Assembly (NCBI RefSeq): GCF_001984125.1
Contig: NZ_MTQL01000007.1
Span: 1 to 64,000, forward strand
Source: Leifsonia sp. ALI-44-B
GTDB lineage: Bacteria; Actinomycetota; Actinomycetes; Actinomycetales; Microbacteriaceae
DNA: 64,000 nucleotides
Direction: 5' to 3'
Shown: piece by piece, positions 45,559 to 53,429 of the stretch
Position numbering within the stretch: the stretch's first letter is position 1
Layout: every line of letters starts with the position of its first letter
Made by a program: the position numbers and the translations under genes
The notes under the pieces: generated by a model
The model's database searches: none
Seen by the model: only the letters and a program-made list of their open reading frames with translations
Told to the model about the DNA's origin: nothing

Positions 45559-46899
45559 GTGAACGAACGAGTACTCATCAAAGACCTGTCCGCCCTGCCC
45601 GAAGGCCCCGTCACGGTGTCCGGATGGGTCGATACCGTTCGCGACCAGAAGAAGGTGCAGTTCGTCGTGCTGCGCGACGAATCGGGTGCCGTGCAGATCG
45701 TCAACCCGGCCACCCGCGAGGTCGCCGAAGACGACGCATCCTCGGCCGAGCGCGTCGCTACGACCGAGGCCATCTCGGGCCTCAGCCAGGGTTCCTTCAT
45801 CACGGTCACGGGCACGCTCAAGCACGACGAGCGCGTGAAGCTCGGCGGCCTCGAGGTCAAGCTCGCCACGATGGATGTCGTCAGCCACGCCATCCCCGAA
45901 ACCCCCATCGCCGCCGACTCCTCGCTCGACAAGCGCATGGACTGGCGTTTCATCGACCTGCGTCAGCCCAAGCAGAACCTCATCTTCCGCATCCAGACCA
46001 CGTTCGAGCACGCCCTGCGTCAGTACTGGATCGACAACGACTTCATCGAAATCCACACGCCCAAGCTCATGGCGAGCGCGAGCGAGTCGCGCGCCGAGCT
46101 GTTCGAGGTCGAGTACTTCGACACCAAGGCCTACCTGGCGCAGAGCCCGCAGTTCTTCAAGCAAATGGCGCAGCCCGCCGGTTTCGGCAAGGTCTTCGAG
46201 GTCGGCCCCGCCTTCCGCGCCGACCCCTCGTTCACGTCGCGTCACGCGACGGAGTTCACGAGCATCGACTCCGAGATCAGCTGGATCGACAGCCACGAAG
46301 ACGTCATGCAGCTGCACGAAGACCTCATCGTCGCCGGCTTCACCGCGGTCGCCGAGAAGCACGGCGACGCGATCCGCGAGCTGTTCGGCCTCGAGGTCAC
46401 CGTGCCGTCGACGCCGTTCCCCCGCATTCCCCTCGCCGAGGCGAAGCGCATCGTCGCCGAGCGCGGCTACGAGGTGCCCCGCGCCGACGACGACATGGAC
46501 CCCGAGGGCGAGCGCCAGATCGCGGCCTACGTGAAAGAGGAGTTCGGGCACGAGTTCGTGTTCCTCACCGACTACGCCTCGAGCATCCGGCCGTTCTACC
46601 ACATGCGCAACGACGAAGACGGCTCGCTCACCAAGAGCTACGACCTCATCTTCAACGGCGTCGAGATCTCGACGGGTGCTCAGCGCGAGCACCGCGTCGA
46701 CGTGCTCATCGAGCAGGCCAAGGAGAAGGGCCTCGAGCCCGAGGAGCTCGAGTTCTACCTCGACTTCTTCCGCTACGGCGTTCCCCCGCACGGCGGCTTC
46801 GGCATGGGTCTCGCGCGCGTGCTCATGCTGATGCTGCACGAGACGTCGATCCGCGAGGTCACGTACCTGTTCCGCGGCCCGACCCGCCTCGCGCCGTAG
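45559..46899 (+). CDS. aspS: Aspartate--tRNA ligase, archaeal/eukaryotic type
   Basis: A 446-residue class IIb synthetase with an OB-fold anticodon domain (about 1-105, with VTVSGWVDTVRDQKKVQFVV) and a catalytic core. Motif 2 lies around FEVGPAFRADPSF, and motif 3 is GFGMGLARVLMLML. It lacks the roughly 130-residue GAD insertion of ordinary bacterial AspRS (about 590 residues), so it is the short archaeal-type form. Such enzymes are often non-discriminating, charging both tRNA-Asp and tRNA-Asn, with GatCAB completing Asn-tRNA. GTG at 45559 (NERVLIKDLS) is preferred to an upstream in-frame TTG that overlaps the -10 box. Confidence 0.93.
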   Translation: MNERVLIKDLSALPEGPVTVSGWVDTVRDQKKVQFVVLRDESGAVQIVNPATREVAEDDASSAERVATTEAISGLSQGSFITVTGTLKHDERVKLGGLEVKLATMDVVSHAIPETPIAADSSLDKRMDWRFIDLRQPKQNLIFRIQTTFEHALRQYWIDNDFIEIHTPKLMASASESRAELFEVEYFDTKAYLAQSPQFFKQMAQPAGFGKVFEVGPAFRADPSFTSRHATEFTSIDSEISWIDSHEDVMQLHEDLIVAGFTAVAEKHGDAIRELFGLEVTVPSTPFPRIPLAEAKRIVAERGYEVPRADDDMDPEGERQIAAYVKEEFGHEFVFLTDYASSIRPFYHMRNDEDGSLTKSYDLIFNGVEISTGAQREHRVDVLIEQAKEKGLEPEELEFYLDFFRYGVPPHGGFGMGLARVLMLMLHETSIREVTYLFRGPTRLAP

Positions 46900-46929
46900 C
46901 AAGCGGGGCGCCCGCCCAGAGAACTGCTG

Positions 46930-46966
46930 CCGAAGGCGGAGGAGAGCGTTGCTCCTCCGCCTTCGG
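46930..46966. terminator. 15-bp perfect hairpin after aspS
   Basis: CCGAAGGCGGAGGAG (46930-46944) and CTCCTCCGCCTTCGG (46952-46966) enclose a 7-base loop and are followed by TATTTGTG. It lies between convergent aspS and the Dabb gene. Confidence 0.75.
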
Positions 46967-46994
46967 TATTTGTGCTGTGGGCTCGAATCGCGCT

Positions 46995-47312
46995 CTACGC
47001 GCTCTGTGGCAACGTGTAGTCGATGGCCGAACGCTCGGTGACCAGCGTGCGGATGACGGCCGCCGCGGCCTGGTGCGCCGGGTGAACCTGGTAGGCCTGC
47101 AGGTTCGCTGCGTCGGCGAACTCGGACACGAGCACGACATCCCAGTTGCCCGGGGTGTCGTGCAGGTCGATGCCGACCTCGAGACGTTCGACGATGTCGC
47201 CGAGTTGCGGCACGAGAGCGGTCAGCTCTTCACGGATGCGGGTGGCATCTTCGGCCTTCTGCTCGACGCTCGGCGCACCGAGCTTCCAGGTCACGATGTG
47301 GCGGATGGTCAT
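46995..47312 (-). CDS. Dabb (stress-responsive alpha-beta barrel) domain protein
   Basis: A 105-residue single-domain protein that begins MTIRHIVTWKLG and continues with LEVGIDLHDTPGNWDVVLVSEFADAANL-type strands ending in YQVHPAHQ. This is the Dabb dimeric ferredoxin-like fold. Family members are small cytoplasmic proteins linked to stress or to polyketide-type cyclisation; no catalytic residues can be assigned. Its ATG overlaps the glutaredoxin stop by 4 bases, so the pair is translationally coupled. Confidence 0.85.
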   Translation of the reverse strand: MTIRHIVTWKLGAPSVEQKAEDATRIREELTALVPQLGDIVERLEVGIDLHDTPGNWDVVLVSEFADAANLQAYQVHPAHQAAAAVIRTLVTERSAIDYTLPQSA

Positions 47313-47563
47313 CGGGCTTCCTCCAGTGCTCGGGCGAGGCGCGCCGGGTCGATGCGCCAGTAGTTGTGGACTTTTCCGTTGATGAGCACCACGGGGATCT
47401 CCTCCCAGTAGCGGTCGAACAGGGCCGGATCGTCGAGAATGGACAGCTCTTCGCGAACGGGAGCCTTATCACCGAGGGGCGCAGTGACCTGGTCGATGAC
47501 GGCTCGCGCATCGTCGCACAGGTGGCAATCGGGCTTGCTGATGAGGGTGAGAGTCGTCGTCAC
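47309..47563 (-). CDS. Glutaredoxin-like thiol oxidoreductase
   Basis: An 84-residue protein of the short glutaredoxin family (DUF836 type). The redox motif is KPDCHLCDDAR (CHLC at about residues 13-16), and the cis-proline segment is EEIPVVLINGKVH. It would reduce disulfides or act in iron-sulfur handling; the partner is unknown. The GTG at 47563 is 6 bases from the minus-strand -10 TAGGCT (plus 47570-47575), so it is leaderless. It is co-transcribed with the Dabb gene. Confidence 0.87.
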   Translation of the reverse strand: MTTTLTLISKPDCHLCDDARAVIDQVTAPLGDKAPVREELSILDDPALFDRYWEEIPVVLINGKVHNYWRIDPARLARALEEAR

Positions 47564-47635
47564 GACTTCAGCCTAATCTGACGCGGAGGTCGGCGACAGT
47601 TCGCTGGGATCACACGCACACAGGCTCTAGAGCAT

Positions 47636-47653
47636 TTATGTTTATAAACATAA
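47636..47653. promoter_or_regulatory. Perfect 18-bp palindrome upstream of the XRE regulator, candidate operator
   Basis: TTATGTTTA-TAAACATAA is a perfect inverted repeat, extendable to GCATTATG/CATAATGC with a single bulged base. It is strikingly AT-rich in a 65% GC setting. It lies about 50 bases upstream of the HTH gene and between the divergent glutaredoxin and regulator genes. Confidence 0.65.
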
Positions 47654-47701
47654 TGCGCGCGCTCTCTGTGTTATTTTCGTATGAGAGACCATCATGGGAC
47701 T

Positions 47702-48019
47702 ATGTCTGCGTTCCACTCCGAAGCCGCCCATGTTTTGGGCGCGCGTATTCGTGAGGCTCGGAATCAACGCTCCCTCACGCTCGAAGACCTGGGAGCGCTC
47801 GCGGGCGTGCACTGGACCAACATCGGCAAGATCGAGCGCGGGCAGGTGCATCCGAGCGTCGAGACGCTCGTCCGCCTCGCGAGCGCCATGGATGCCGACC
47901 CCAAGGTTTTCGTCACCGGCCTCACGGCCGATATGTATCCGCGGCCGCGGCACAAGCTCACGGCCAACGATCTGATCCGCGAACGCGAAGAGCGAAGCCG
48001 GCACCGCGACACCGAATAG
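47702..48019 (+). CDS. XRE-family helix-turn-helix regulator
   Basis: A 105-residue DNA-binding protein. The XRE HTH occupies about residues 10-66 (VLGARIREARNQRSLTLEDL, then ALAGVHWTNIGKIERGQVHP and VETLVRLASAMDADP). A short C-terminal tail, PRPRHKLTANDLIREREERSRH, is basic and acidic and probably helical. The start could be ATG 47681 (seven residues longer) or ATG 47702; the latter is preferred because it begins at the usual distance before the HTH and has CATCAT 6 bases upstream as a possible -10. The perfect palindrome at 47636 is a plausible autoregulatory site. Targets unknown. Confidence 0.85.
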   Translation: MSAFHSEAAHVLGARIREARNQRSLTLEDLGALAGVHWTNIGKIERGQVHPSVETLVRLASAMDADPKVFVTGLTADMYPRPRHKLTANDLIREREERSRHRDTE

Positions 48020-48031
48020 TGTCGGCCGTCG

Positions 48032-48499
48032 CTACAGCGACACCAGCCACAGGTATTGCGCGCCCTCGTGGAACCAGGTGACCTGCACCTTCGTCTGGCG
48101 TGCGAGGTCGTCGCCGAACAACCACACGGCAAGCGCCTGACCGGGTTCGAGCTTCGCCGGAGTCTGTGCGACGAAGTGCCCCGGACCCATGAGGTCGATG
48201 GTTATCCACCGCAGCACGTCGCCACTCGCATTGCGCAATTCGATGCGCTCAGACCCGAATCGCTCCACCTCGAAGGGCATGCGGTAGGCAACCGGCCGCA
48301 TCTCGCGGATTGAATGGTCACCGATCGAAGCGGCAATGATCGGGTCGGCACTGATCGAGTCGGCATGGTGCCAGTCGGCACTGCGCGAGTCGGCACGGCG
48401 CGAATGAGCACGGCGCGATTCGGCACCGATCGCGTCGGCTCGGGTCGCAAACGGCCGCGCCAGGTCGATGGTTGTTGTGTAGTGCACGGCACGCGTCAT
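48032..48499 (-). CDS. Hypothetical protein with internal 5-residue repeats
   Basis: A 155-residue protein not recognised by family. ATG at 48499 (MTRAVHYTTTIDLARPFA) is chosen over an upstream in-frame codon because the stretch beyond is not protein-like. Residues about 18-62 consist of five-residue units around Ala-Asp-Ser (RRADS, RSADW, HHADS, ISADP), encoded by a 15-bp tandem DNA repeat. The C-terminal 90 residues (VAYRMPFEVERFGSERIELR onward, ending TWFHEGAQYLWLVSL) look like a compact beta-rich domain with no known motif. The repeats resemble pentapeptide repeats (A-D-x-x-x) but lack the central Leu/Phe. The gene is convergent with the XRE regulator, 12 bases between stops. Confidence 0.65.
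   Translation of the reverse strand: MTRAVHYTTTIDLARPFATRADAIGAESRRAHSRRADSRSADWHHADSISADPIIAASIGDHSIREMRPVAYRMPFEVERFGSERIELRNASGDVLRWITIDLMGPGHFVAQTPAKLEPGQALAVWLFGDDLARQTKVQVTWFHEGAQYLWLVSL
48314..48448. repeat. 15-bp tandem repeat (about nine units)
   Basis: Head-to-tail 15-mers with consensus GTCGGCACTGATCGA start near 48314. The clearest units begin at 48344, 48359, 48374, 48389, 48404, 48419 and 48434. The repeat lies within the hypothetical gene on the opposite strand and keeps its frame (5 codons per unit), so the unit number can vary without a frameshift. Confidence 0.85.
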
Positions 48500-48581
48500 T
48501 GGTCTTACCCCCGAGTCGGTCCGACGATTTCCCGTCCCAACGAACTCTAGGCCGAACCTCCGACACCGGTGCCCGAACGCC

Positions 48582-48610
48582 AAAAAGCGCCAGTCACAGG
48601 GACTGACGCT
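48582..48610 (-). terminator. Intrinsic terminator of the bS22 gene
   Basis: On the minus strand a 10-bp stem (AGCGTCAGTC with GACTGGCGCT, one G-T pair) and 5-base loop are followed by TTTTT. This is one of the few classical U-tract terminators in the window. Confidence 0.85.
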
Positions 48611-48627
48611 TCGCAGCTGCGTTACAA

Positions 48628-48726
48628 CTACTTCTTGTTGCGACGCTGGTGACGAGTCTTACGAAGCAATTTGCGGTGCTTCTTCTTCGCCATGCGCTTG
48701 CGGCGCTTCTTGATGACAGAACCCAC
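48628..48726 (-). CDS. AURKAIP1/COX24-domain small ribosomal protein (bS22)
   Basis: A 32-residue, extremely basic protein: [20 protein letters not shown] then [12 protein letters not shown]. It matches the actinobacterial AURKAIP1/COX24 domain protein that was found as an extra small-subunit ribosomal protein, bS22, in mycobacteria. The GTG at 48726 has GAGG 7 bases upstream on the minus strand and the gene ends in a U-tract terminator. The length is normal for the family. It is likely to be monocistronic and strongly expressed. Confidence 0.93.
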   Translation of the reverse strand: MGSVIKKRRKRMAKKKHRKLLRKTRHQRRNKK

Positions 48727-48845
48727 TGAGACCTCACATAGAAAGATTGGGTATGGCCGCGGATGCGACGACTGGCAGTAAAAATGCCTCCGTGGAGTCT
48801 ACCTGATGACCACGGTAAAGCGCGACTCGACCGGGCGAGCGACCC

Positions 48846-49283
48846 TCAGGGGCGGAGTTTGCGGGTGACGGCCTGCACGGCCGAGGTGACGGCGTGGGTG
48901 GCATCCGCAGCGACTTTGCCCACCGTGTCGGCCACGGCACGGGCCTGATCGGGCAGCGGGCCGCCCGCCGACTGAGACATGAGCGACGCGGCGTCGAAGT
49001 CGATGCTGAGGAACGGGATCAGCCAGTCTTCGATGTGCTCGAGCGGCGTGTATTCGAGGCGGTAGAAACGGTGCTGGCCCTCTTCGCGCACCGTCACGAG
49101 GCCAGCCTCACGCAAAACCTTGAGATGCTTCGATACGGTCGGCTGGCTGAGCCCCAGCGTCGAGACGATCTCGGAAACGGAGGTTCCGCCGGCGGTCTCG
49201 TCGTCGGCCGGGTGCCGCTCGAGCAGGACTTGGAGGATGTCGCGTCGGGTGGCATCCGCAACCACGTCAAAAATGTCGGCCAT
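48846..49283 (-). CDS. ArsR-family winged-helix regulator
   Basis: A 145-residue ArsR/SmtB-type repressor. The winged helix spans about residues 1-95 (IFDVVADATRRDILQVLLER, then SVSEIVSTLGLSQPTVSKHL and VLREAGLVTVREEGQHRFYRL). There are no cysteine or histidine metal-site clusters of the classical metal sensors, so the ligand is unknown. The C-terminal half is acidic to hydrophobic, and the tail resembles an amphipathic helix. ATG at 49283 lies 6 bases from TACCCT on the minus strand (plus 49290-49295), hence leaderless; a longer frame exists but is not needed. Divergent from trkH. Confidence 0.87.
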   Translation of the reverse strand: MADIFDVVADATRRDILQVLLERHPADDETAGGTSVSEIVSTLGLSQPTVSKHLKVLREAGLVTVREEGQHRFYRLEYTPLEHIEDWLIPFLSIDFDAASLMSQSAGGPLPDQARAVADTVGKVAADATHAVTSAVQAVTRKLRP

Positions 49284-49361
49284 CCACCCAGGGTAGTGAC
49301 TCCGGAGACGGAGTACCATGACATCCAGCATTCGACACGAACGAACAACGAGGAGCTGAGA

Positions 49362-50804
49362 ATGCCCGCGAGCTCCTCACGGAACATCGTCCACCGGCCC
49401 CCACGCCTCAGCGTGCGCACGGTGCGCGACCGAATCAGCGACTTCACCGGGCGTTCCCCCTCCCGCTTCGCGCTCCTCATCTTCACGGCGCTCATCCTGG
49501 TCTTCACCCTGCTGTTCTCGTTGCCCATCGCCTCGAGCGCCGGCACCATTACGCCGCTTGCCGATTCGCTCTTCACCGCCGTATCGGTCATCTGCGTCAC
49601 CGGTCTGTCGGTGGTCGACATGGCCACACACTGGTCACTCGTCGGCCACATCTTCGTGTTCATCGGCGTGCAGATCGGCGCCCTGGGCGTGCTCACCCTG
49701 GCCTCCATCCTGGGTCTTGTCATCTCGCGCAAGCTCGGGCTGCGCGCCAAACTCATCGCGGCGAGCGACAGCAACCCCCTGCGCGTCCACCACGGCCCGG
49801 TGGCCGAGGGCCAAGCCGTGCGCCTCGGCGAGATCGGCAGCATGTTGCTGACGGTCGCTGTCTCGGCCCTCGTCATCGAGGCCGTGATCGCGGCGCTCCT
49901 CTTCCCACGCATGCTGATCGACGGCATCCCAGCATGGGATGCCCTCTGGAACAGCGTTTACTACTCCGCCATGGCCTTCACCAACACGGGGTTCACGCCG
50001 AACGCCGAGGGGCTCGAACGCTTCGCCAACGACTATTGGTTCCTCAGCATCCTGATGATCGGGGTCTTCCTCGGCGCGATCGGTTTTCCCGTCATCTATG
50101 CGCTCAGCCGCTCGTTCTTCAAGCCGCGCCGCTGGTCGCTGCACGTGAAGCTCACGCTGCTCACCACGCTGATCCTCTTCGTGGCCGGGGCCGTGGCCTT
50201 CGTGATCCTCGAATTCAACAATCCGAAGACCTTCGGCAGCCTGAACGCCAGCGATACGGCCTTCCAATCGCTGTTCCTCTCGATGATGACGCGATCGGGC
50301 GGCTTTTCGACGATCTCCATCGCCGACCTCAACGGGTCGAGCCTGCTGGTCGCCGACATGCTCATGTTCATCGGTGGCGGTTCGGCGTCGACGGCCGGCG
50401 GCATCAAGGTCACCACTCTCGCCGTGCTGTTCCTGGCTGCCCTCGCCGAGGCGCGCGGCCGCCCCGATATGGAGGCCTTCGGCCGACGCATTCCCCAAGA
50501 CGTCGTGAAGGTGGCGCTCAGCGTCGTGCTCTGGGGCGCGACCATCGTGGCGTTATCGTCGATCGTCATCCTGCAGATCACGAAGGCGCCCCTCGACCAT
50601 GTGCTTTTCGACGTCATCTCGGCCTTTGCCACGACGGGTCTGTCGACGGGTCTCACCGATCAGCTCCCCGATTCGGGCAAGTATGTGATGGCGGCGACCA
50701 TGTTCATGGGGCGCATTGGTACAGTGACACTCGCCGCGGCCGTCGCGGCCAGCCAGAACGCGCAACTGTTCCGGCGCCCCGAGGAAAGGCCCATCGTTGG
50801 TTGA
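49362..50804 (+). CDS. trkH: TrkH/KtrB-family potassium uptake channel
   Basis: A 480-residue membrane subunit of a Trk/Ktr-type K+ system with four M1-P-M2 pore repeats. The selectivity-filter glycines are visible in VTGLSVVD, FTNTGFTPN, TRSGGFSTI and TTGLSTGL. STAGGIKVTTLAVLFLAAL is the gating-loop region of repeat 3. ATG at 49362 has AGGAG 6 bases upstream; a longer frame upstream overlaps the ArsR gene on the other strand. It overlaps trkA by 8 bases. Confidence 0.93.
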   Translation: MPASSSRNIVHRPPRLSVRTVRDRISDFTGRSPSRFALLIFTALILVFTLLFSLPIASSAGTITPLADSLFTAVSVICVTGLSVVDMATHWSLVGHIFVFIGVQIGALGVLTLASILGLVISRKLGLRAKLIAASDSNPLRVHHGPVAEGQAVRLGEIGSMLLTVAVSALVIEAVIAALLFPRMLIDGIPAWDALWNSVYYSAMAFTNTGFTPNAEGLERFANDYWFLSILMIGVFLGAIGFPVIYALSRSFFKPRRWSLHVKLTLLTTLILFVAGAVAFVILEFNNPKTFGSLNASDTAFQSLFLSMMTRSGGFSTISIADLNGSSLLVADMLMFIGGGSASTAGGIKVTTLAVLFLAALAEARGRPDMEAFGRRIPQDVVKVALSVVLWGATIVALSSIVILQITKAPLDHVLFDVISAFATTGLSTGLTDQLPDSGKYVMAATMFMGRIGTVTLAAAVAASQNAQLFRRPEERPIVG

Positions 50805-51468
50805 TCGCATCAAACACAACGCCCCGGTGCTCGTGATCGGGCTCGGGCGCTTCGGTGCGGCCTGCGCCGGAGAACTCGACCGGCTCGACCGCGAGGTGCT
50901 GGCGATCGATGACAACGCCGACCTCGTGCAGAAGTGGTCGGAGCGCGTCACGCACACCGTGCAGGCCGATGCCCGCAACATCGAAGCCCTCAAGCAGATC
51001 GGCGCCACCGATTTCTCGATCGCCGTCGTGGCCGTCGGCTCGTCGATCGAGGCCAGCGTGCTCATCACGGCCAACCTCGTAGACCTGAAGATTCCTCAGA
51101 TCTGGGCAAAGGCCGTCTCGCAGTCGCACGGCAAGATCCTGGCCCGTGTCGGCGCCAACCACGTGATCTACCCTGAGGCCGAAGCCGGCGAGCGCGTCGC
51201 CCACCTGGTGTCCGGCCGCATGCTCGACTTCATCCAGTTCGACGACGACTTCGCGCTCGTCAAGATGTACCCGCCCAAGCCCATCCGCGGCCTGAACCTC
51301 ACCGAATCGGGTGTGCGCACCAAGCACAACGTCACGGTCGTCGGCGTGAAGTCGCCCGGCAAACCGTTCACCTACGCCACGGCCGACACCGTCGTGTCGA
51401 ACCACGACCTCATCATCGTCTCGGGCACGTCCGCCGATATCGAGCGCTTCGCGGCGCTCGGCAACTAG
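50797..51468 (+). CDS. trkA: TrkA/KtrA-family potassium channel regulator
   Basis: A 223-residue cytoplasmic RCK protein. The NAD/ATP-binding N domain (VLVIGLGRFGAACAGELDRL, then EVLAIDDN and HTVQADARNIEAL) spans about 10-140, and the C-terminal TrkA_C domain about 145-223. It gates the TrkH subunit in response to bound nucleotide. The start is TTG at 50797, which overlaps the trkH end by 8 bases and has GAGGAAAGG upstream. Its stop and the proC stop share the same CTAG. Confidence 0.92.
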   Translation: MVDRIKHNAPVLVIGLGRFGAACAGELDRLDREVLAIDDNADLVQKWSERVTHTVQADARNIEALKQIGATDFSIAVVAVGSSIEASVLITANLVDLKIPQIWAKAVSQSHGKILARVGANHVIYPEAEAGERVAHLVSGRMLDFIQFDDDFALVKMYPPKPIRGLNLTESGVRTKHNVTVVGVKSPGKPFTYATADTVVSNHDLIIVSGTSADIERFAALGN

Positions 51469-52301
51469 CCGGCGAGCTCGCGGGCCCGGGCGAGAGCGGC
51501 GTCCGTCGCCTCGTCGAAGATGGCGGCGAAATCAGCCTGCTGCATGACGGCAATAGCGCGTTCGGTCGTGCCCTTGGGGCTCGTCACCTGACGGCGCAGC
51601 TCCTCGGGCGTCTTACCCGATTCGTGCAGCAACTCGGTGGCCCCGCGGAACGTGCCCTCGACCATGGTGCGCGCCTCGTCGGGCGTGAACCCCTTCGCGA
51701 TGGCGGTCTTCGTCAGCTCCTCCATCATGAGGAACACGTAGGCGGGGCCCGAGCCCGAGATGGTGCTCAGCGCGTCGATCTGGTCTTCGGGCACCTCGAG
51801 CACTTCGCCCACGGTCTCGAACAGTTCGCGCGTGAGGGCCAGCTGCTCGGGTGTGCTGCGGGTTCCGGGCGAGATGCCCGTGACGGCCCGTCCGACCAGG
51901 GCCGGCGTGTTCGGCATCGAGCGGATGACGGCGACACCCTCGCGCAGGTTGGCCTCGAAGGTCTCGATGGTCACGCCCGCGGCGACGCTCACGACGATGG
52001 TGCCCGGTGTGAGGTCATCCCGAATCTCGTGCAGCAGGTCGACGACCATTCCCGGTTTCACGCCGATGACGACGATGGATGCCGCAGCCGCCGCCTGCCG
52101 ATTGGCCCCGGGCTCCTCCTCCAACGCCACCGAGCGCACACCCTCGAGCGCGTCGAGCGCGCGGGCCTTGGCCACGCTGCGATTCGTCACCACGATGCCG
52201 CCCTCGACCCGCACATCGGGTGACACGAGTCCGTTGAGGATGGCCGATCCCAAAGATCCGGCACCCAGGATGGCAATTGATGGCAGAGTTGTCGTGGTCA
52301 T
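51465..52301 (-). CDS. proC: Pyrroline-5-carboxylate reductase
   Basis: A 278-residue enzyme making the last step of proline synthesis with NAD(P)H. The Rossmann motif is AILGAGSLGSAILNGL (about residues 10-25). SMPNTPALVGRAVTGIS and the long C-terminal segment TISGSGPAYVFLMMEELTKT, followed by the RRQVTSPKGTTERAI motif, are family signatures. ATG at 52301 is 6 bases from TAGGAT on the minus strand (plus 52308-52313): leaderless. It is convergent with trkA (shared CTAG). Confidence 0.95.
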   Translation of the reverse strand: MTTTTLPSIAILGAGSLGSAILNGLVSPDVRVEGGIVVTNRSVAKARALDALEGVRSVALEEEPGANRQAAAAASIVVIGVKPGMVVDLLHEIRDDLTPGTIVVSVAAGVTIETFEANLREGVAVIRSMPNTPALVGRAVTGISPGTRSTPEQLALTRELFETVGEVLEVPEDQIDALSTISGSGPAYVFLMMEELTKTAIAKGFTPDEARTMVEGTFRGATELLHESGKTPEELRRQVTSPKGTTERAIAVMQQADFAAIFDEATDAALARARELAG

Positions 52302-52336
52302 TCGGCCATCCTATGCACCGAGGGGTAGCGCGCTCC

Positions 52337-53404
52337 ATGACGCACATTCGACACCGGCTCGCCATCGACGGCGGCCAGACGGGTATCCGCCTGCGATTGA
52401 CGGAAGAGGCGGGTGGCGAGGCCGGTGGCCCCACCCGCTCACGGGTTCTCGCCGAGCTCGACGAGCCCGGGGTGCTCACCGACCGATCCGTGGTCGATCA
52501 GGTCGCCGAACGCGTCGTGGCCTTTGCCGCCTCTGCCGCGGTCGCGGAGTCCGTCGCCGTGGCGGGCGCTGCCTCAGACGTATACGCAGACGACGCAGAG
52601 CCCTCGCCCCGCGGCGCCGGCATCCGCATCGACGAAGTAGCGGTCGGTCTCTCGGGCCTCACTCCCGCTGGCGCGAAACCCGACGAACTCCTGCGCCACA
52701 CGCACTCCGTCGGCGTCGACCGCGTGGCGCTGGCGCACGACTCGGTCACGGGCTACCTGGCGGCCAACGGCACCGAACGGGGTGTCGTCCTGGCGATCGG
52801 AACGGGCAGCGTCACGCTCGCCGCATCCGACACGCGCACCGCCAAGGTGGATGGCTGGGGCTATCTGCTGGGCGACGCGGGCAGCGGCTTCTGGCTGGGC
52901 CGCTCCGGTCTCGACGCCGTTATGCGCGCCTACGACGGGCGCGGACCGGCCACGGCACTCAGCGCCCCCGCCGTCGACCTCTTCGGCACCGAGGACGAAA
53001 TGTACATGCGCCTGCAGGGCGACACGCGCCGCGTCTCGCTCGTCGCCTCCTTCGCCCGCACCGTGGTGGAAGCAGCCGCGGCCGGCGACGCCGTGGCTCT
53101 CGACATCACGCGGGGCGCCGCCGAAGAACTCGCCGTCTCGGGCGCGAGCGCGCTGGCACGCACGGGCTGGATGCCGGGCTCCCCCGCCCGAGCGAGTTGG
53201 GTCGGTTCGCTGCTCACCCACTCTGAGGTGCTGCGCACCCACGTCGACGAATACCTCGCCGCTCGCACGGGAGGCCTCACGCTCGAGCATCCGTTCGGGG
53301 GACCGCTCGACGGTGTCAGCACGCTGCTCGACGTCGCGGGCGGCCATCCGTTGCACACTCTCATCCACACGGCTCAAATCGGGCCCGCCGACCCCGTACG
53401 ATGA
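52337..53404 (+). CDS. BadF/BadG-type ATPase, N-acetylglucosamine-kinase-like
   Basis: A 355-residue ASKHA-fold protein. Phosphate loops are RLAIDGGQTGIRLRL (about residues 7-21) and VLAIGTGSVTLAAS. KVDGWGYLLGDAGSGFWLGR is the GlcNAc-kinase-type signature before the C-terminal half, which also has GGHPLHTL. It probably phosphorylates an amino sugar or sugar taken from the medium. ATG at 52337 is used; other in-frame ATGs lie at 52277 and 52313, in the divergent promoter of proC. A weak -10 (TAGCGC) ends 5 bases upstream. Confidence 0.8.
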   Translation: MTHIRHRLAIDGGQTGIRLRLTEEAGGEAGGPTRSRVLAELDEPGVLTDRSVVDQVAERVVAFAASAAVAESVAVAGAASDVYADDAEPSPRGAGIRIDEVAVGLSGLTPAGAKPDELLRHTHSVGVDRVALAHDSVTGYLAANGTERGVVLAIGTGSVTLAASDTRTAKVDGWGYLLGDAGSGFWLGRSGLDAVMRAYDGRGPATALSAPAVDLFGTEDEMYMRLQGDTRRVSLVASFARTVVEAAAAGDAVALDITRGAAEELAVSGASALARTGWMPGSPARASWVGSLLTHSEVLRTHVDEYLAARTGGLTLEHPFGGPLDGVSTLLDVAGGHPLHTLIHTAQIGPADPVR

Positions 53405-53429
53405 TTCCATTCCGGCAAAGGGGACATCT

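Noticed and set aside
45559-46899. Recent horizontal transfer of archaeal aspS into this genome
   Set aside because: Codon use and GC match the neighbours, and this short form appears to be usual in the family, so any transfer is ancient.
48314-48448. Possible CRISPR array
   Set aside because: Units are contiguous 15-mers with no spacers and lie inside a coding frame.
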